Source: Janthinobacterium tructae (GTDB lineage Bacteria > Pseudomonadota > Gammaproteobacteria > Burkholderiales > Burkholderiaceae_D). Taken from it: a stretch of 64,000 nucleotides of DNA. Made by a program: the position numbers and the translations under genes. This document shows, in pieces, positions 8,897 through 18,786 of the stretch. The notes beneath the pieces were generated by a model that saw nothing but the letters and a program-made list of their open reading frames with translations, was not told where the DNA came from and did no database searches. The stretch is taken from contig NZ_CP041185.1 in NCBI RefSeq assembly GCF_006517255.1, positions 3,162,001 to 3,226,000 on the forward strand, written 5' to 3'. Position 1 is the first letter of the stretch. Every line of letters starts with the position of its first letter.

Positions 8897-9451
8897 ATGG
8901 CCATCCCTTCCATGCATGCATCGCGCCTTGCCCCGCAACGTCACCGCGCCACGGACAGCGCCGCGGGCGCGGGCGGCAAGACGGGCCAGGATACCTTGCT
9001 GCTGCTCTTGCCCGTCAAGCGCGCCAGCGACATCATCTACGGCGCGCGCTACGCCAGGCGTTTGCAGGAATGGGGCATCCCGGTCAGCGTCAGCCTGCTG
9101 CACGTGACAGCGGCGCCACCGCACCAGGCCGATGGCATGCCCCGGCACAGCGCTGGCGCATGCCATGCGCTGGACCTGGCCACGCAGCAGATGATGCACG
9201 AGGCAGGACTGTATCTGAGCCGTTCGCAGCTCGCCTTCAGCACGCATATTGTCGCCGGCGAGTTGCTGTTTACGATCCTCGATACGGCTGAATTGCTCGG
9301 TTGCCACGAAATCGTCCTGCCGGCCCTGCGGCACGGTCCCTGGCAGCGCCGCTTTGCCGGCGCGCTGGCACGCAAGCTGGCGCGCGCCACGCGCAGCGCC
9401 ACGGTCTTGCTGGCCGATACCGACGGCATGAGCGGGCCGCCGCCTGCCTGA
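8897..9451 (+). CDS. Universal stress protein (UspA-like)
   Basis: A 184-residue protein. After a poorly conserved ~30-residue lead it shows a UspA-like fold start, DTLLLLLPVKRASDIIYGARYARRL, then VSLLHV, and a C-terminal region with AELLGCHEIVLPALRH, matching the beta-alpha repeats of the family, though the ATP-binding G-2x-G-9x-G(S/T) motif is not clear. The start is uncertain. ATG 8897 has no good ribosome site. A strong one (GAGGGG) precedes ATG 8869, which is in another frame and stays open to 9291. Either translation begins weakly at 8897 or a later ATG, or a frameshift has split the original start from the body. Confidence 0.55.
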   Translation: MAIPSMHASRLAPQRHRATDSAAGAGGKTGQDTLLLLLPVKRASDIIYGARYARRLQEWGIPVSVSLLHVTAAPPHQADGMPRHSAGACHALDLATQQMMHEAGLYLSRSQLAFSTHIVAGELLFTILDTAELLGCHEIVLPALRHGPWQRRFAGALARKLARATRSATVLLADTDGMSGPPPA

Positions 9452-9494
9452 AACGCAGCCGGCGCCCGCCATACACACACATGGAAACTCTTTG

Positions 9495-10487
9495 ATGACA
9501 CAAACTATTACCCTGCATGCGGGCCTGAGCAATATGCCACCAGGCATGTCCCGCGTGCGCGAGCTGCTCAAGCTGCAATTGCGGGCACATTTACAGCATA
9601 GGCAGACGCGCATCTGGCTGCAGTTGCTCAACTCCCACCCCGTGTTCCAGGACTTGCTGCTAGCCTATCCGCGCCTGATGCACAAGGTGTACCGCCCTTA
9701 CCTGAGCACGAACCTGTCGTGCCGCCAGCGCGTCGCCTTGCTGGTCGAGCACTATCATTTCATCCTGCAACAAGGCTGGGGCAAGTTGATGACGCGGGCA
9801 GCACGCGCGCCCGTGCGGCTGGGTTCCGTGGCGGGCAAATCGGGCGCCCCGTACCACCTGCAACTGTGCTCGCTACAACCGATGGACCGCGAAGGCGAGA
9901 TGGTCCTGCAACTGGCGCATGGCGATGATGTGATCTACTCGGTCGCGTTTTCCTTTTTCGGTTCCCGCGCACGCGCCAGCATGGGCGTGGGCATCGGCTG
10001 CATCCAGGGTCCGCGCGGCGCGGAAGGCTTGCGCCGCGTGCGCGAAGCCACGCGCGACCTGCATGGCATGCGCCCCAAGGCCCTGATGGTGCGCCTGGTG
10101 CGTCAGCTGGGACATGAACATGGCTGCCGCAACATGGTGCTTGTAGGCAACGCCAACCGGGCCGTCCACCATTCCGCCAAAAAGGGCCGGCTGTTCGCCG
10201 ACTACAATTCCCTTTGGCAAGAACTTGGCGCCCAGGTACGCAAGGATGGCGATTTTGAGCTGCCATGCGAAAATCTGCCCCTGCCTGCCCTGGAGGAGAT
10301 ACCCTCGAAAAAGCGCTCGGAAGCACGCAAACGCCACGAACTGACGCTGGCCATGATCAGCAGCCTGCGTAACGGCCTCGACGCCCATCGCAGCCCGGTG
10401 CAGGTCGCCACGGCAGGCGCTGTGGCAGCCGCCAACGAGGCACGGCAAGCGACCGACCTGGAAGACAACGACTACGCTGCCGCCTGA
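9495..10487 (+). CDS. DUF535 (VirK/YbjX family) protein
   Basis: A 330-residue cytoplasmic protein of the VirK/YbjX family (DUF535). Its hallmark regions are present: LLKLQLRAHLQHRQTRIWLQ near the N-terminus, a central YSVAFSFFGSR and IGCIQGPRG, and the late region KALMVRLVRQLG and VLVGNANRAVHHS. Members are linked to virulence and resistance to cationic peptides in enterobacteria, but the biochemical function is unknown. ATG 9495 is preferred to the TTG just before it. A run of ten C residues follows the stop at once. The position after an envelope two-component system and a MipA protein is in keeping with an envelope-stress role, which is only suggestive. Confidence 0.75.
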   Translation: MTQTITLHAGLSNMPPGMSRVRELLKLQLRAHLQHRQTRIWLQLLNSHPVFQDLLLAYPRLMHKVYRPYLSTNLSCRQRVALLVEHYHFILQQGWGKLMTRAARAPVRLGSVAGKSGAPYHLQLCSLQPMDREGEMVLQLAHGDDVIYSVAFSFFGSRARASMGVGIGCIQGPRGAEGLRRVREATRDLHGMRPKALMVRLVRQLGHEHGCRNMVLVGNANRAVHHSAKKGRLFADYNSLWQELGAQVRKDGDFELPCENLPLPALEEIPSKKRSEARKRHELTLAMISSLRNGLDAHRSPVQVATAGAVAAANEARQATDLEDNDYAAA

Positions 10488-10488
10488 G

Positions 10489-10498
10489 CCCCCCCCCC
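10489..10498. repeat. Homopolymer of ten C residues
   Basis: Ten consecutive C residues begin two bases after the stop codon of the DUF535 gene. Such tracts are prone to slippage and sequencing error, but this one is outside any recognised coding region. Confidence 0.8.
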
Positions 10499-10602
10499 TG
10501 CGGCACACGCTTCAACCCATGCGCGGCCCAATCCTGTTACGCTAGCACTATCGGCACGCACTGCGGTGCACCGGTTCCCCCAACGTTTATTAGGAGGCAT
10601 TC

Positions 10603-10833
10603 ATGCGCGTAGACATCTACCGCCGGGCCGAGCACGACGGCATTTTTTCCTACCTCGCCGTGCCGGAAGGAAAGATCATTCCTGAAGAGGTGACCAATAC
10701 CGACTGGCAACTCGAAGTGCGCGCCAGCGAAGTGGCCGACGATGCCCAGGCCTTGCCCGACTACCATATCGAACAGCCGCACCAGCAGATCGCCGCCAAG
10801 GGTTACGCGATCACGGGCCTGAAAGACATGTAA
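10603..10833 (+). CDS. Small conserved hypothetical protein (DUF6139-like)
   Basis: A 76-residue soluble protein beginning MRVDIYRRAEHDG with a compact alternating hydrophobic pattern and a C-terminal GYAITGLKDM. It resembles the small betaproteobacterial family DUF6139 by overall look; function unknown. The ribosome site TAGGAGG at about 10590 is ideal for ATG 10603, which argues for a real gene. It is monocistronic, closed by the hairpin at 10841-10871, and convergent with dnaE. Confidence 0.75.
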   Translation: MRVDIYRRAEHDGIFSYLAVPEGKIIPEEVTNTDWQLEVRASEVADDAQALPDYHIEQPHQQIAAKGYAITGLKDM

Positions 10834-10875
10834 ACAAAAAAAGCCAAACCAGCATGCCTGCGGTTTGGCTTTGTT
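10834..10875. terminator. Bidirectional terminator between the small gene and dnaE
   Basis: AAGCCAAACC (10841-10850) pairs perfectly with GGTTTGGCTT (10862-10871) around an 11-nt loop. Read leftward the stem is followed by a run of seven T, a strong intrinsic terminator for dnaE; read rightward it is followed by a weaker TTTGTTGT. Confidence 0.85.
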
Positions 10876-10896
10876 GTATGCGCCGGGCGGTGCCGG

Positions 10897-13800
10897 TCAG
10901 TATTCGACCGCCACCTCTTGCGCGCCCAGCATCTGCTCGAGCGCCATCTGCAATTCATCCGATGGCGCCACTTTCCACTCGTCCCCGAACTGCAGCACGC
11001 AACTGACGCCTTGCGGGCTGACCCGCGCAGCGATCGGCAAGCCCGTCTCGGCCCGGTGCGGCAGGATCACGTCACGGATGCGCTTGGCGTCCAGCGTGGC
11101 CGGCAAGGTCAAGCCCAGCTGGCGGCCATACTGCACGCGCGCGGCGATGATGTCGAAGGCGCTCTCGGCCGTGATACGCAAGCCGCCCGAGAAACGGTCT
11201 TCCGACACCTTGCCCACCACGGCCAGAAATTCATCTTCCTTGAAGATTTTCCGGTTGGCATCGAACAATTCGCCATACACGGTCACTTCCACCGTGCCGC
11301 TCTTGTCGTCCAGGGTGACGATGAGAATCTTGCCGCGCTGCGTCATCTGCGTGCGCAAGCCCGTGATGACGCCGGCCATCATGCGCGGTTCGCGCGACGG
11401 CGACAATTCGGACAGTTTCGTGCGCGCGAAACGGCGCGCCTCGGGCGCATACGAATCGAACAGATGGCCGGACAGGTAAAAGCCCAGGGCGATCTTTTCT
11501 TCCGTCAGACGCTGCTTGTCACTCCACACGGGCACTTTGACGTACTCGGGCGGCGCCACCATGTCGCTGTCGTCGCCGCCGAACAGGCTCACCTGATTCG
11601 CCGCCTTGGCGGCCTGATCGGCGCATTCCATGGCGAACGCTACGGATGCGAGCAGGATGGCGCGGTCGACCTTCAGGCAGTCGAAGGCACCGCTGCGTAT
11701 CAGGGACTCGATGGTGCGGCGGTTAATTTGCTTCTTGTCCACGCGCTTGCAGAAATCGAACAGGCTGGTGAAGGGTCCGCCCGCCTCGCGCGCAGCGATG
11801 ATGGCTTCGATGGCGTTCTGGCCCGAGCCTTTCACGGCGCCCAGGCCATAGCGGATCTGCGTGACTTTCTTGCCGCTCACGGACGGCGCGGCGCCGCTCG
11901 GCGTGAAGCGGTAGTCCGATTCGTTGATATCCGGCGGCAACAAGGTCAGCTTGCAGATTTCCAGCGAGTCCTCTACCAGGATCTTGATCTTGTCCGTGTC
12001 GTCCATGGCCAGCGACAAGTTGGCGGCCATGAAGGCGGCCGTGTGGTGCGCCTTCAAATACGCCGTGTGGTACGACAGCAAGGCGTAGGCGGCGGCGTGC
12101 GATTTGTTGAAACCATAGCCGGCGAACTTTTCCATCAAGTCGAAGATCTCGTCGGCCTTGGCGGCCGTCAAGCCATCTTTGGCCGCCCCGGCGCGGAAGA
12201 TCTCGCGGTGCTCGGCCATCTCTTCGGCCTTCTTTTTACCCATGGCGCGGCGCAGCATGTCGGCGCCGCCCAGCGAGTAGCCGCCGACGATCTGCGCCAT
12301 CTGCATCACCTGCTCCTGATACACCATGATGCCGTAGGTTTCGGACAGAATCGCTTCCGTGCGCGGATCGGGATAATCGAAGCGTTCGCCGTGCTTGCGC
12401 TTGCAAAAATCGGGGATCAGGTCCATCGGGCCCGGACGGTACAGGGCCACGAGCGCGATAATGTCTTCGAAACGGTCGGGACGCGCGTCTTTCAGCATGC
12501 CCTGCATGCCGCGCGACTCGAGCTGGAACACGGCCACGGTCTTGGCCTTGGTCAGCAAGTCGTACGACGGCTTGTCGTTCAGCGGCAAGGTGGCCAGGTC
12601 GAAATCGGCTTGCGCTGGATCGAGCTGCTTGATGTAGCGCACGGCGCGGTCGAGGATGGTGAGCGTGGTCAAGCCCAAGAAGTCGAACTTCACCAGGCCG
12701 ACGGCTTCCACGTCATCCTTGTCGTACTGCGACACGACGCCCGAGTCGCCACCCTGCGTGTACAGCGGGCAAAAGTCTGTCAGCTTGCCGGGGGCAATCA
12801 GCACGCCCCCCGCGTGCATGCCGATATTGCGCGTGATGCCTTCGACTTGCTGCGCCAGCTCAAGCAACTGCTTGACCTCTTCCTCGTTTTCCAGGCGCTC
12901 CTTGAGCAACGGCTCTTCCTCGATGGCATCGGCGATCGACACGGGTTTACCCGGCTTGAACGGGATCAGCTTGGAAATACCATCGCAGAAGTTGTAGCCG
13001 AAGTCCATCACGCGGCCCACGTCGCGAATCGCGCCCTTGGCGGCCATGGTACCGAAGGTGGCGATCTGCGAGACGGCCTCCTTGCCATACAAATCCTTGA
13101 CGTGCTGGATGACGCGGTCGCGCCCTTCCTGGCAAAAGTCGATATCGAAGTCGGGCATCGAGACGCGTTCGGGATTCAGAAAACGCTCGAACAGCAGGTT
13201 GTATTGCAATGGATCAAGGTCGGTAATGAGCAGCGAATACGCCACCAGCGAACCGGCACCCGAACCGCGGCCCGGGCCGACGGGCACGCCATTTTCCTTG
13301 GCCCACTGGATAAACTCGGCCACGATGAGGAAGTAGCCGGGGAATTTCATGTTGCAAATCGTGTCCGTCTCGAATTTCAAGCGCGACTCGTAGCGCGGGC
13401 GCTCCTTTTCACGGCGCTCGGCATCGGGATACAGCTGCAATAGCCGTTTTTCCAGGCCCGCCTGCGATTCGGCGACGAGGAACTGGTCGATCGTCATGCC
13501 GGGCGGCGTGGGGAAGTTCGGCAGTTGCGGCTTGCCCAGGGTCAAGGTCAAGTTGCAGCGCTTGGCGATTTCCACGGAATTGGCCAATGCGACCGGCAAG
13601 TCGGCGAACAATTCCGCCATGTCGGCCTGCGACAGGAAGCGCTGGCTGTCGTTGAAGCGCTTCACGCGCTTGGCGTTGGCCAGCATTTCGCCTTCGGCGA
13701 TACAGGTGCGGGCTTCGTGGGCAATAAATTCCTCTGGGGAAATAAATTGCACGGGATGCGTGGCCACCACGGGTAAACCGAGCTTGGCCGCCAGCGCCAC

Positions 13801-14448
13801 CGCATGGCGCACCTGCGCTTCCTGGTTGGCCTGGCCGCCGCGCTGGATCTCGATATAGAAGTGGCCAGGAAAGATCTCGGCCCAACGCTGGGCATTGCGT
13901 TCGGCCAGGGCCAGGTTGCCATTCTCGATAGCAATGCCAACATCGCCGAAATGCGCGCCGGACAGGGCGATCAAGCCATGCGCCGCGCTTTCGCCCGGGT
14001 ACAGGTCGTAGGTATTCGTCGCCAGTGCCTGCAGCCACTCGATGCGCAGCTCGGCACGTCCCTTGTACTGGTTGGTCAGCCAGGCCATCGACAGCAGTTC
14101 GCACAGTTGCAAATAGCCCATGCGATTCTTCGCCAGCAACAGCAAACGCGACGGTTTTTCGCGGTTGTCGTCATTCGTGATCCACACGTCGACACCGACG
14201 ATGGGCTTGATGCCCTTGCCGCGCGCTTCCTTGTAGAACTTGACCATGCCAAACAGGTTTGACAAGTCGGTGACGGCCAGCGCCACCTGCTTGTCCTTCG
14301 CCGCCGCCTTGACCACGTCGTCGATGCGCACCAGGCCATCGACGATCGAATACTCCGAGTGCACGCGCAAGTGGACGAAGGCGGGACCGGGCTGCACCGC
14401 TTGCTGTGAACCTGCCGGAGCGCCGGCCTCTTGCATTACCATTTCCAT
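10897..14448 (-). CDS. dnaE: DNA polymerase III subunit alpha
   Basis: About 1183 residues, the usual length of a DnaE1 replicative polymerase. The PHP domain opens at [16 protein letters not shown]. The polymerase core carries [14 protein letters not shown] and the catalytic [16 protein letters not shown] triad region. Then come [21 protein letters not shown] (tandem HhH region) and a C-terminal OB domain ([16 protein letters not shown]). The start is ambiguous: ATG 14448, 14442 and 14436 are all in frame, and a TTG at 14469 extends the frame; 14448 is used here because GAAACGG lies about eight bases upstream. Transcribed away from trhO, with a strong terminator downstream. Confidence 0.95.
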   Translation of the reverse strand: MEMVMQEAGAPAGSQQAVQPGPAFVHLRVHSEYSIVDGLVRIDDVVKAAAKDKQVALAVTDLSNLFGMVKFYKEARGKGIKPIVGVDVWITNDDNREKPSRLLLLAKNRMGYLQLCELLSMAWLTNQYKGRAELRIEWLQALATNTYDLYPGESAAHGLIALSGAHFGDVGIAIENGNLALAERNAQRWAEIFPGHFYIEIQRGGQANQEAQVRHAVALAAKLGLPVVATHPVQFISPEEFIAHEARTCIAEGEMLANAKRVKRFNDSQRFLSQADMAELFADLPVALANSVEIAKRCNLTLTLGKPQLPNFPTPPGMTIDQFLVAESQAGLEKRLLQLYPDAERREKERPRYESRLKFETDTICNMKFPGYFLIVAEFIQWAKENGVPVGPGRGSGAGSLVAYSLLITDLDPLQYNLLFERFLNPERVSMPDFDIDFCQEGRDRVIQHVKDLYGKEAVSQIATFGTMAAKGAIRDVGRVMDFGYNFCDGISKLIPFKPGKPVSIADAIEEEPLLKERLENEEEVKQLLELAQQVEGITRNIGMHAGGVLIAPGKLTDFCPLYTQGGDSGVVSQYDKDDVEAVGLVKFDFLGLTTLTILDRAVRYIKQLDPAQADFDLATLPLNDKPSYDLLTKAKTVAVFQLESRGMQGMLKDARPDRFEDIIALVALYRPGPMDLIPDFCKRKHGERFDYPDPRTEAILSETYGIMVYQEQVMQMAQIVGGYSLGGADMLRRAMGKKKAEEMAEHREIFRAGAAKDGLTAAKADEIFDLMEKFAGYGFNKSHAAAYALLSYHTAYLKAHHTAAFMAANLSLAMDDTDKIKILVEDSLEICKLTLLPPDINESDYRFTPSGAAPSVSGKKVTQIRYGLGAVKGSGQNAIEAIIAAREAGGPFTSLFDFCKRVDKKQINRRTIESLIRSGAFDCLKVDRAILLASVAFAMECADQAAKAANQVSLFGGDDSDMVAPPEYVKVPVWSDKQRLTEEKIALGFYLSGHLFDSYAPEARRFARTKLSELSPSREPRMMAGVITGLRTQMTQRGKILIVTLDDKSGTVEVTVYGELFDANRKIFKEDEFLAVVGKVSEDRFSGGLRITAESAFDIIAARVQYGRQLGLTLPATLDAKRIRDVILPHRAETGLPIAARVSPQGVSCVLQFGDEWKVAPSDELQMALEQMLGAQEVAVEY

Positions 14449-14573
14449 CCTGTGTACCGTTTCGTGCAAAATTCAATGGGGTCTATTCTACCGCGTCGCG
14501 CGTGCGGACCGGGTATCCGGCCTGGCCCGTCGGGCTTATAATATCGGCTGTTCAGTCTAAGCCGATCGCCATC

Positions 14574-15464
14574 ATGCAAGCCATCACCCCAGCAACACCC
14601 GCCGTTTCCGCCGCCGCCAGCCCGCTGGCCGTCACGTTTGTCAATATTGCCGCGTATAAATTCATTACGCTAGCCGATACGGAAGCCATGCGCCCCCTGT
14701 ATCAGGAGCAATGCCTGGCGCTGGAATTGAAGGGCACCATCCTGCTGACACCGGAAGGCATCAATATGTTCCTGTCGGGCACGCGCGAGCATATCGACAG
14801 CTTCCTCGCCTGGGTCCGCAGCGACGAGCGTCTGGCCGATCTGGAATGGAAGGAAAGCTTGTCGAATGAGCAATCGCACAAGCGCATGCTGGTCAAGCTG
14901 AAAAAAGAAATCATCACCATGCGCATGCCGCTGATCAAGCCGGAACTGGGCCGCGCCCCGTCCGTCGATGCGCACACGCTCAAGCGCTGGCTCGACGCCG
15001 GCGTCGACGACGCGGGCAAACCCGTGGTCATGATGGAAACGCGCAACGCCTTCGAAGTGGACGTGGGCACGTTCAACAACACGCTCGATTACCGTATCGA
15101 CAAGTTTACGGAATTCCCGGCCGTTGCCGCCGCGCACAAGGAAGAACTGGAAGGCAAGACCGTCGTCACCTTCTGCACGGGCGGCATCCGCTGCGAAAAG
15201 GCCGCCATCCACATGAAGGAAATCGGCTACGACAGCGTGTACCAGCTCGACGGCGGCATCCTGAAATATTTCGAGGAAGTGGGCGGCGAGCACTACACGG
15301 GCGACTGTTTCGTGTTCGACTACCGCACGGCCCTGAACCCGAAACTGGAACCGACGGAAACCGTGCAATGTTTCGTCTGCCGCGCCGTCGTCACGCCGCG
15401 CCAGCAACTGGCGCCGGAATACGTGTATGAGGTGTCTTGTCCGCATTGCTACAAAATAAAATAA
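14574..15464 (+). CDS. trhO: tRNA uridine(34) hydroxylase TrhO (UPF0176 rhodanese)
   Basis: A 296-residue protein with an N-terminal acylphosphatase-like domain ([14 protein letters not shown]) and a rhodanese domain whose active-site Cys is in [19 protein letters not shown]. The C-terminal part has a CFVC...CPHC cysteine set, likely zinc-binding. The family hydroxylates U34 of tRNAs using oxygen, giving 5-hydroxyuridine. Start 14574 fits the family N-terminus. TATAAT at 14537-14542 may be its -10 element, but no convincing -35 was seen. Divergent from dnaE. Confidence 0.88.
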   Translation: MQAITPATPAVSAAASPLAVTFVNIAAYKFITLADTEAMRPLYQEQCLALELKGTILLTPEGINMFLSGTREHIDSFLAWVRSDERLADLEWKESLSNEQSHKRMLVKLKKEIITMRMPLIKPELGRAPSVDAHTLKRWLDAGVDDAGKPVVMMETRNAFEVDVGTFNNTLDYRIDKFTEFPAVAAAHKEELEGKTVVTFCTGGIRCEKAAIHMKEIGYDSVYQLDGGILKYFEEVGGEHYTGDCFVFDYRTALNPKLEPTETVQCFVCRAVVTPRQQLAPEYVYEVSCPHCYKIK

Positions 15465-15820
15465 AATAGACACGGTGCCAGCACAGATGCCATGCCTGGC
15501 GGGTAGCCATACTAAATTTTCCGCCAAGTAGCAATTAGCATGCCCGGAAACACCATCATTTAATGCACGCGGAGACATCGCGCTCTCCGCCGACGAAAAA
15601 TGTTGCAATAAATCAATTTTGCAATGACTAAAATCAATTACCGTCGGATAGTCGTTGTATTTCCTTAAATATATATTGTTAAATGCGTTATATGATCTTA
15701 CATTTTTTTACATTATTCCTGCACACTTCTCCCTGATTCGCGCACGCGTCCATGGTCAACGTCGTCATTTTCAATTAAAATCAAAGACTTGCAATATTTT
15801 TAAATATTTGGGGTATTAGA
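15465..15820. other. AT-rich leader region before the O-antigen cluster
   Basis: This 356-bp gap shows a sharp fall in GC relative to the genes on the left and marks the start of the O-antigen region. It has a hairpin, GCGGAGA (15569-15575) with TCTCCGC (15584-15590), without a T-run, and long A/T stretches from 15590 on that probably hold the cluster promoter. No open reading frame or RNA gene was recognised, and no exact ops/JUMPstart element. Confidence 0.5.
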
Positions 15821-16903
15821 ATGATTTTAGTGACCGGTGGTGCGGGCTTTATTGGCTCAAATTTTGTTCTTGATTGGCTCGCACAGACCGACGAGCCTGT
15901 GATCATTCTGGATAAATTGACCTACGCTGGGAATATTAATAACCTGAAAACAGTAGCGCACGATAACCGCTATACTTTTGTCCATGGCGACATCGGTGAC
16001 ACCCCCCTTGTCGCCTCGTTGCTGACCAGCTACAAACCACGGGCAATTATCCACTTTGCGGCAGAAAGCCATGTCGACCGTTCCATCCACGGTCCTGACG
16101 AATTCATTAGCACCAACATCAATGGTACGTTCAAGCTATTGGAAGCGGCCCGCGCTCACTGGACTGCTCTGCCGGCAGACGAACAATCTGCATTCCGTTT
16201 CCTGCATGTCTCGACAGATGAAGTCTACGGCACGCTCGGCCCGAATGATGCCGCGTTTACCGAGGCGACACCGTATGCGCCGAACAGTCCATATTCAGCC
16301 AGCAAGGCCGCGTCCGATCATCTGGTGCGCGCCTATCATCATACCTATGGATTACCGACACTGACCACGAATTGTTCAAATAACTATGGTGCGTACCATT
16401 TCCCGGAAAAACTGATACCGCTGGTGATCGCCAATGCGCGCGCAGGAAAACCATTGCCGATCTATGGCGACGGTCAGCAAATTCGCGACTGGCTGTATGT
16501 CAGTGACCACTGCTCGGCGATTCGTCGCGTGCTGGCAGGTGGCCGCACGGGCGAGACCTACAATATTGGTGGCTGGAACGAAAAAGCTAACCTCGATGTC
16601 GTGCACACCTTGTGCGACATCCTGGACTGCCTGTCACCAAAAGCCGATGGCACAAGCTATCGCTCACAAATCAGCTATGTGGCCGATCGCCCTGGCCATG
16701 ATCGCCGCTACGCAATCGATGCACGTAAGCTCGAACGTGAACTCGACTGGAAACCCGCCGAAACATTTGAAAGCGGCATTATGAAAACCGTACAATGGTA
16801 TCTTGACAATCAGGAGTGGGTGCAGAACGTCCAATCGGGTGAATATGCGAACTGGCTGGAAAAAAATTACGTACAACGCAATCCTCAGGAGGCGACGCAA
16901 TGA
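15821..16903 (+). CDS. rfbB: dTDP-glucose 4,6-dehydratase
   Basis: A 360-residue extended SDR enzyme that converts dTDP-glucose to dTDP-4-keto-6-deoxyglucose. The NAD site is [13 protein letters not shown]. The catalytic STDEVYG (Thr-Asp-Glu) and [10 protein letters not shown] (Tyr-x3-Lys) motifs are intact. Length is typical (about 355-360). It overlaps rfbA by 4 bp. rfbC and rfbD are absent, so the product is not committed to rhamnose here. The aminotransferase and acetyltransferase downstream point to dTDP-Fuc4NAc. Confidence 0.95.
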   Translation: MILVTGGAGFIGSNFVLDWLAQTDEPVIILDKLTYAGNINNLKTVAHDNRYTFVHGDIGDTPLVASLLTSYKPRAIIHFAAESHVDRSIHGPDEFISTNINGTFKLLEAARAHWTALPADEQSAFRFLHVSTDEVYGTLGPNDAAFTEATPYAPNSPYSASKAASDHLVRAYHHTYGLPTLTTNCSNNYGAYHFPEKLIPLVIANARAGKPLPIYGDGQQIRDWLYVSDHCSAIRRVLAGGRTGETYNIGGWNEKANLDVVHTLCDILDCLSPKADGTSYRSQISYVADRPGHDRRYAIDARKLERELDWKPAETFESGIMKTVQWYLDNQEWVQNVQSGEYANWLEKNYVQRNPQEATQ

Positions 16904-17793
16904 TGACGATGCAACGTAAAGGCATCATCCTTGCTGGCGGTTCGGGCACACGCTTATACCCTGTCACTATTTCAGTCTCCAAGCAATTGTTGCCAGTGTA
17001 CGACAAGCCGATGATTTATTATCCGCTGACGACACTGATGCTGGCGGGTATTCGCGATATTTTGATCATTTCCACACCTCAAGACACGCCACGCTTCAGC
17101 GAATTACTCGGCGATGGCAGCCAGTGGGGCATCAACCTTAGTTATGCCGTCCAGCCCAGCCCCGATGGTTTGGCACAGGCCTTTATCATCGGTCGTGAGT
17201 TCCTCAATGGCGCACCGTCCGCATTGATTTTGGGGGACAACATCTTCTACGGAACAGATCTTGAGGCCAAACTGCGCTATGCCTCCGCACAAGCCTGCGG
17301 CGCCACGGTATTTGCCTATCACGTGCAAGATCCGGAACGGTATGGAGTTGTGGAGTTCAATAGTGAACGCAGCGCCGTCAGTATCGAAGAAAAACCGTTG
17401 CAGCCGAAATCCAATTATGCGGTAACCGGACTTTATTTTTACGATAATCAGGTCTGCGACATTGCAGCGAGCATTAAACCCTCGCCGCGCGGTGAACTTG
17501 AAATTACAGATGTGAACCGTCACTATCTGGAGCAAAAACAGTTGAATGTAGAACTCTTGGGACGTGGCATGGCATGGCTAGATACGGGCACGCATGAATC
17601 GCTGCTCGAAGCGAGCCAATTCATTTCCACCATTGAGAACCGTCAAGGTTTAAAGGTTGCATGCCCGGAAGAAATTGCATATCGAAAATCATATATCGAT
17701 GCCGCCGCCCTGGAAGCACTAGCGCAGCCTTTAAAGAAGAATGGTTATGGACAATATTTATTGCGTCTATTAAACGACAGCAATCGTTATTAA
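16900..17793 (+). CDS. rfbA: Glucose-1-phosphate thymidylyltransferase
   Basis: A 297-residue nucleotidyltransferase that makes dTDP-glucose from dTTP and glucose-1-phosphate. The N-terminal signature [16 protein letters not shown] and the active-site regions LVLGD-like [11 protein letters not shown] and [19 protein letters not shown] are present. ATG 16900 overlaps the rfbB stop (ATGA) and has AGGAGG seven bases upstream; ATG codons at 16903 and 16909 are alternatives. The gene order dehydratase before synthase is that of rffG-rffH in the enterobacterial common antigen operon. Confidence 0.95.
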   Translation: MMTMQRKGIILAGGSGTRLYPVTISVSKQLLPVYDKPMIYYPLTTLMLAGIRDILIISTPQDTPRFSELLGDGSQWGINLSYAVQPSPDGLAQAFIIGREFLNGAPSALILGDNIFYGTDLEAKLRYASAQACGATVFAYHVQDPERYGVVEFNSERSAVSIEEKPLQPKSNYAVTGLYFYDNQVCDIAASIKPSPRGELEITDVNRHYLEQKQLNVELLGRGMAWLDTGTHESLLEASQFISTIENRQGLKVACPEEIAYRKSYIDAAALEALAQPLKKNGYGQYLLRLLNDSNRY

Positions 17794-17983
17794 CCGCACC
17801 TGAAGCCCGGCCAAGTCGCTTCCTAATCAGTCAAATTTTTCAATTGAATTTCAGTCCAGACGTCATTATTTTATAACAGCACTTGATTTAATCGCAGATT
17901 CGGATCACACCCTATTTTTCGCAAAAAAATAAAAATCATCACTACTATGAATACAAAATAACAGGTTGAAAATGGCATTTGAG

Positions 17984-18018
17984 TGGCGTGTTTATCTCAA
18001 GCTGAGATGAACACGCTG
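17984..18018. other. Long hairpin before the WecD-like gene
   Basis: CGTGTTTATCTCA (17987-17999) pairs with TGAGATGAACACG (18003-18015) with one G-T pair and a three-base loop; further pairs extend it outward to 17984/18018. No T-run follows, so it is not a standard intrinsic terminator. It ends 39 bp before the next start codon, in a 264-bp AT-rich gap (17794-18057) that otherwise shows nothing recognisable. Confidence 0.6.
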
Positions 18019-18057
18019 AGGAAACCGCAGCACCAAATAAATTACAATAATTAGATT

Positions 18058-18786
18058 ATGAAGATTAGCCTATCAGAGTTAGATACAAATCGCTTCGGAA
18101 AAAGAATAGCTAAAATCTCGGTTGATGACAGCATGGATATCGATTCTATTAATGATGCATGCATGACGCTGGAATTAAATATGCTGATTATACGCTGCCC
18201 GACGTCGAATATTTCATCAATTCAGAAGTTGGAGAAGTCAGGCTATTTCCTTACAGACACTCTTGTGTATTTTCAGAATAAGAAAATCAATGCAAGCCCC
18301 ATTCAATTGCCAGTTGGCTTCACATGGCGCACAGCAAACAAAGGCGATGCCGAAGCCGTCAGTGCTCTGGCCGGAAAGTGCTTCAGCGACTTCGCTGGAC
18401 ATTACCATACAGATCCATATTTAGACAGGAAAGATGCGGACCTTGTATACACCTCATGGGCATTCAATTCCTGCCACTCCGGATCTTTTTCGGATCAGGT
18501 TTTTCTGATCTGTCAAGAAAACAACATCGTCGGATTCTTAAGCACAAAGAAAATTGACGCAGAAAATGGTGAAATAATATTGAATGGTGTGGATCCGGCA
18601 TGCCAAAAAAATGGCTTTTACGCGGAATTGGTTGCTATGGCAAAGAACTGGGCACTGGACGAGAACTTGCAAAACTTATCGGTATCAACTCAGATAAGCA
18701 ATATTGCCCCTCAGAAAGTATGGTGCCGTCATGGCTTCGAACCTCTTACGAGTTTTCACACATTTCATAAATGGTTTAATCAATGA
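18058..18786 (+). CDS. GNAT acetyltransferase, WecD-like (dTDP-Fuc4N acetyltransferase)
   Basis: A 242-residue protein with a C-terminal GNAT fold: WRTANKGDAEAVSALAGKCF, then VFLICQENNIVGFL, then NGVDPACQKNGFYAELV as the acetyl-CoA loop region. WecD (about 224 residues) acetylates dTDP-4-amino-4,6-dideoxygalactose in E. coli. The same role is inferred because the gene lies between rfbBA and a WecE-type aminotransferase, with which it overlaps by 4 bp. Sequence divergence is high and the region is AT-rich compared with the core genome, in keeping with transfer. No clear ribosome site is visible before ATG 18058. Confidence 0.75.
   Translation: MKISLSELDTNRFGKRIAKISVDDSMDIDSINDACMTLELNMLIIRCPTSNISSIQKLEKSGYFLTDTLVYFQNKKINASPIQLPVGFTWRTANKGDAEAVSALAGKCFSDFAGHYHTDPYLDRKDADLVYTSWAFNSCHSGSFSDQVFLICQENNIVGFLSTKKIDAENGEIILNGVDPACQKNGFYAELVAMAKNWALDENLQNLSVSTQISNIAPQKVWCRHGFEPLTSFHTFHKWFNQ

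Noticed and set aside
10918..13443. An 841-residue open frame on the plus strand opposite dnaE
   Set aside because: It is a high-GC shadow rich in His, Arg, Gly and Gln with no domain; dnaE on the other strand is certain.
15498..15506. GGCGGGTAG resembling the ops/JUMPstart core GGCGGTAG before an O-antigen cluster
   Set aside because: One extra G breaks the core and the rest of the element is absent; it is also over 300 bp from the first gene.
15569..15590. GCGGAGA/TCTCCGC hairpin as terminator of trhO
   Set aside because: It has no T-run and is over 100 bp after the stop; left as an unassigned hairpin.
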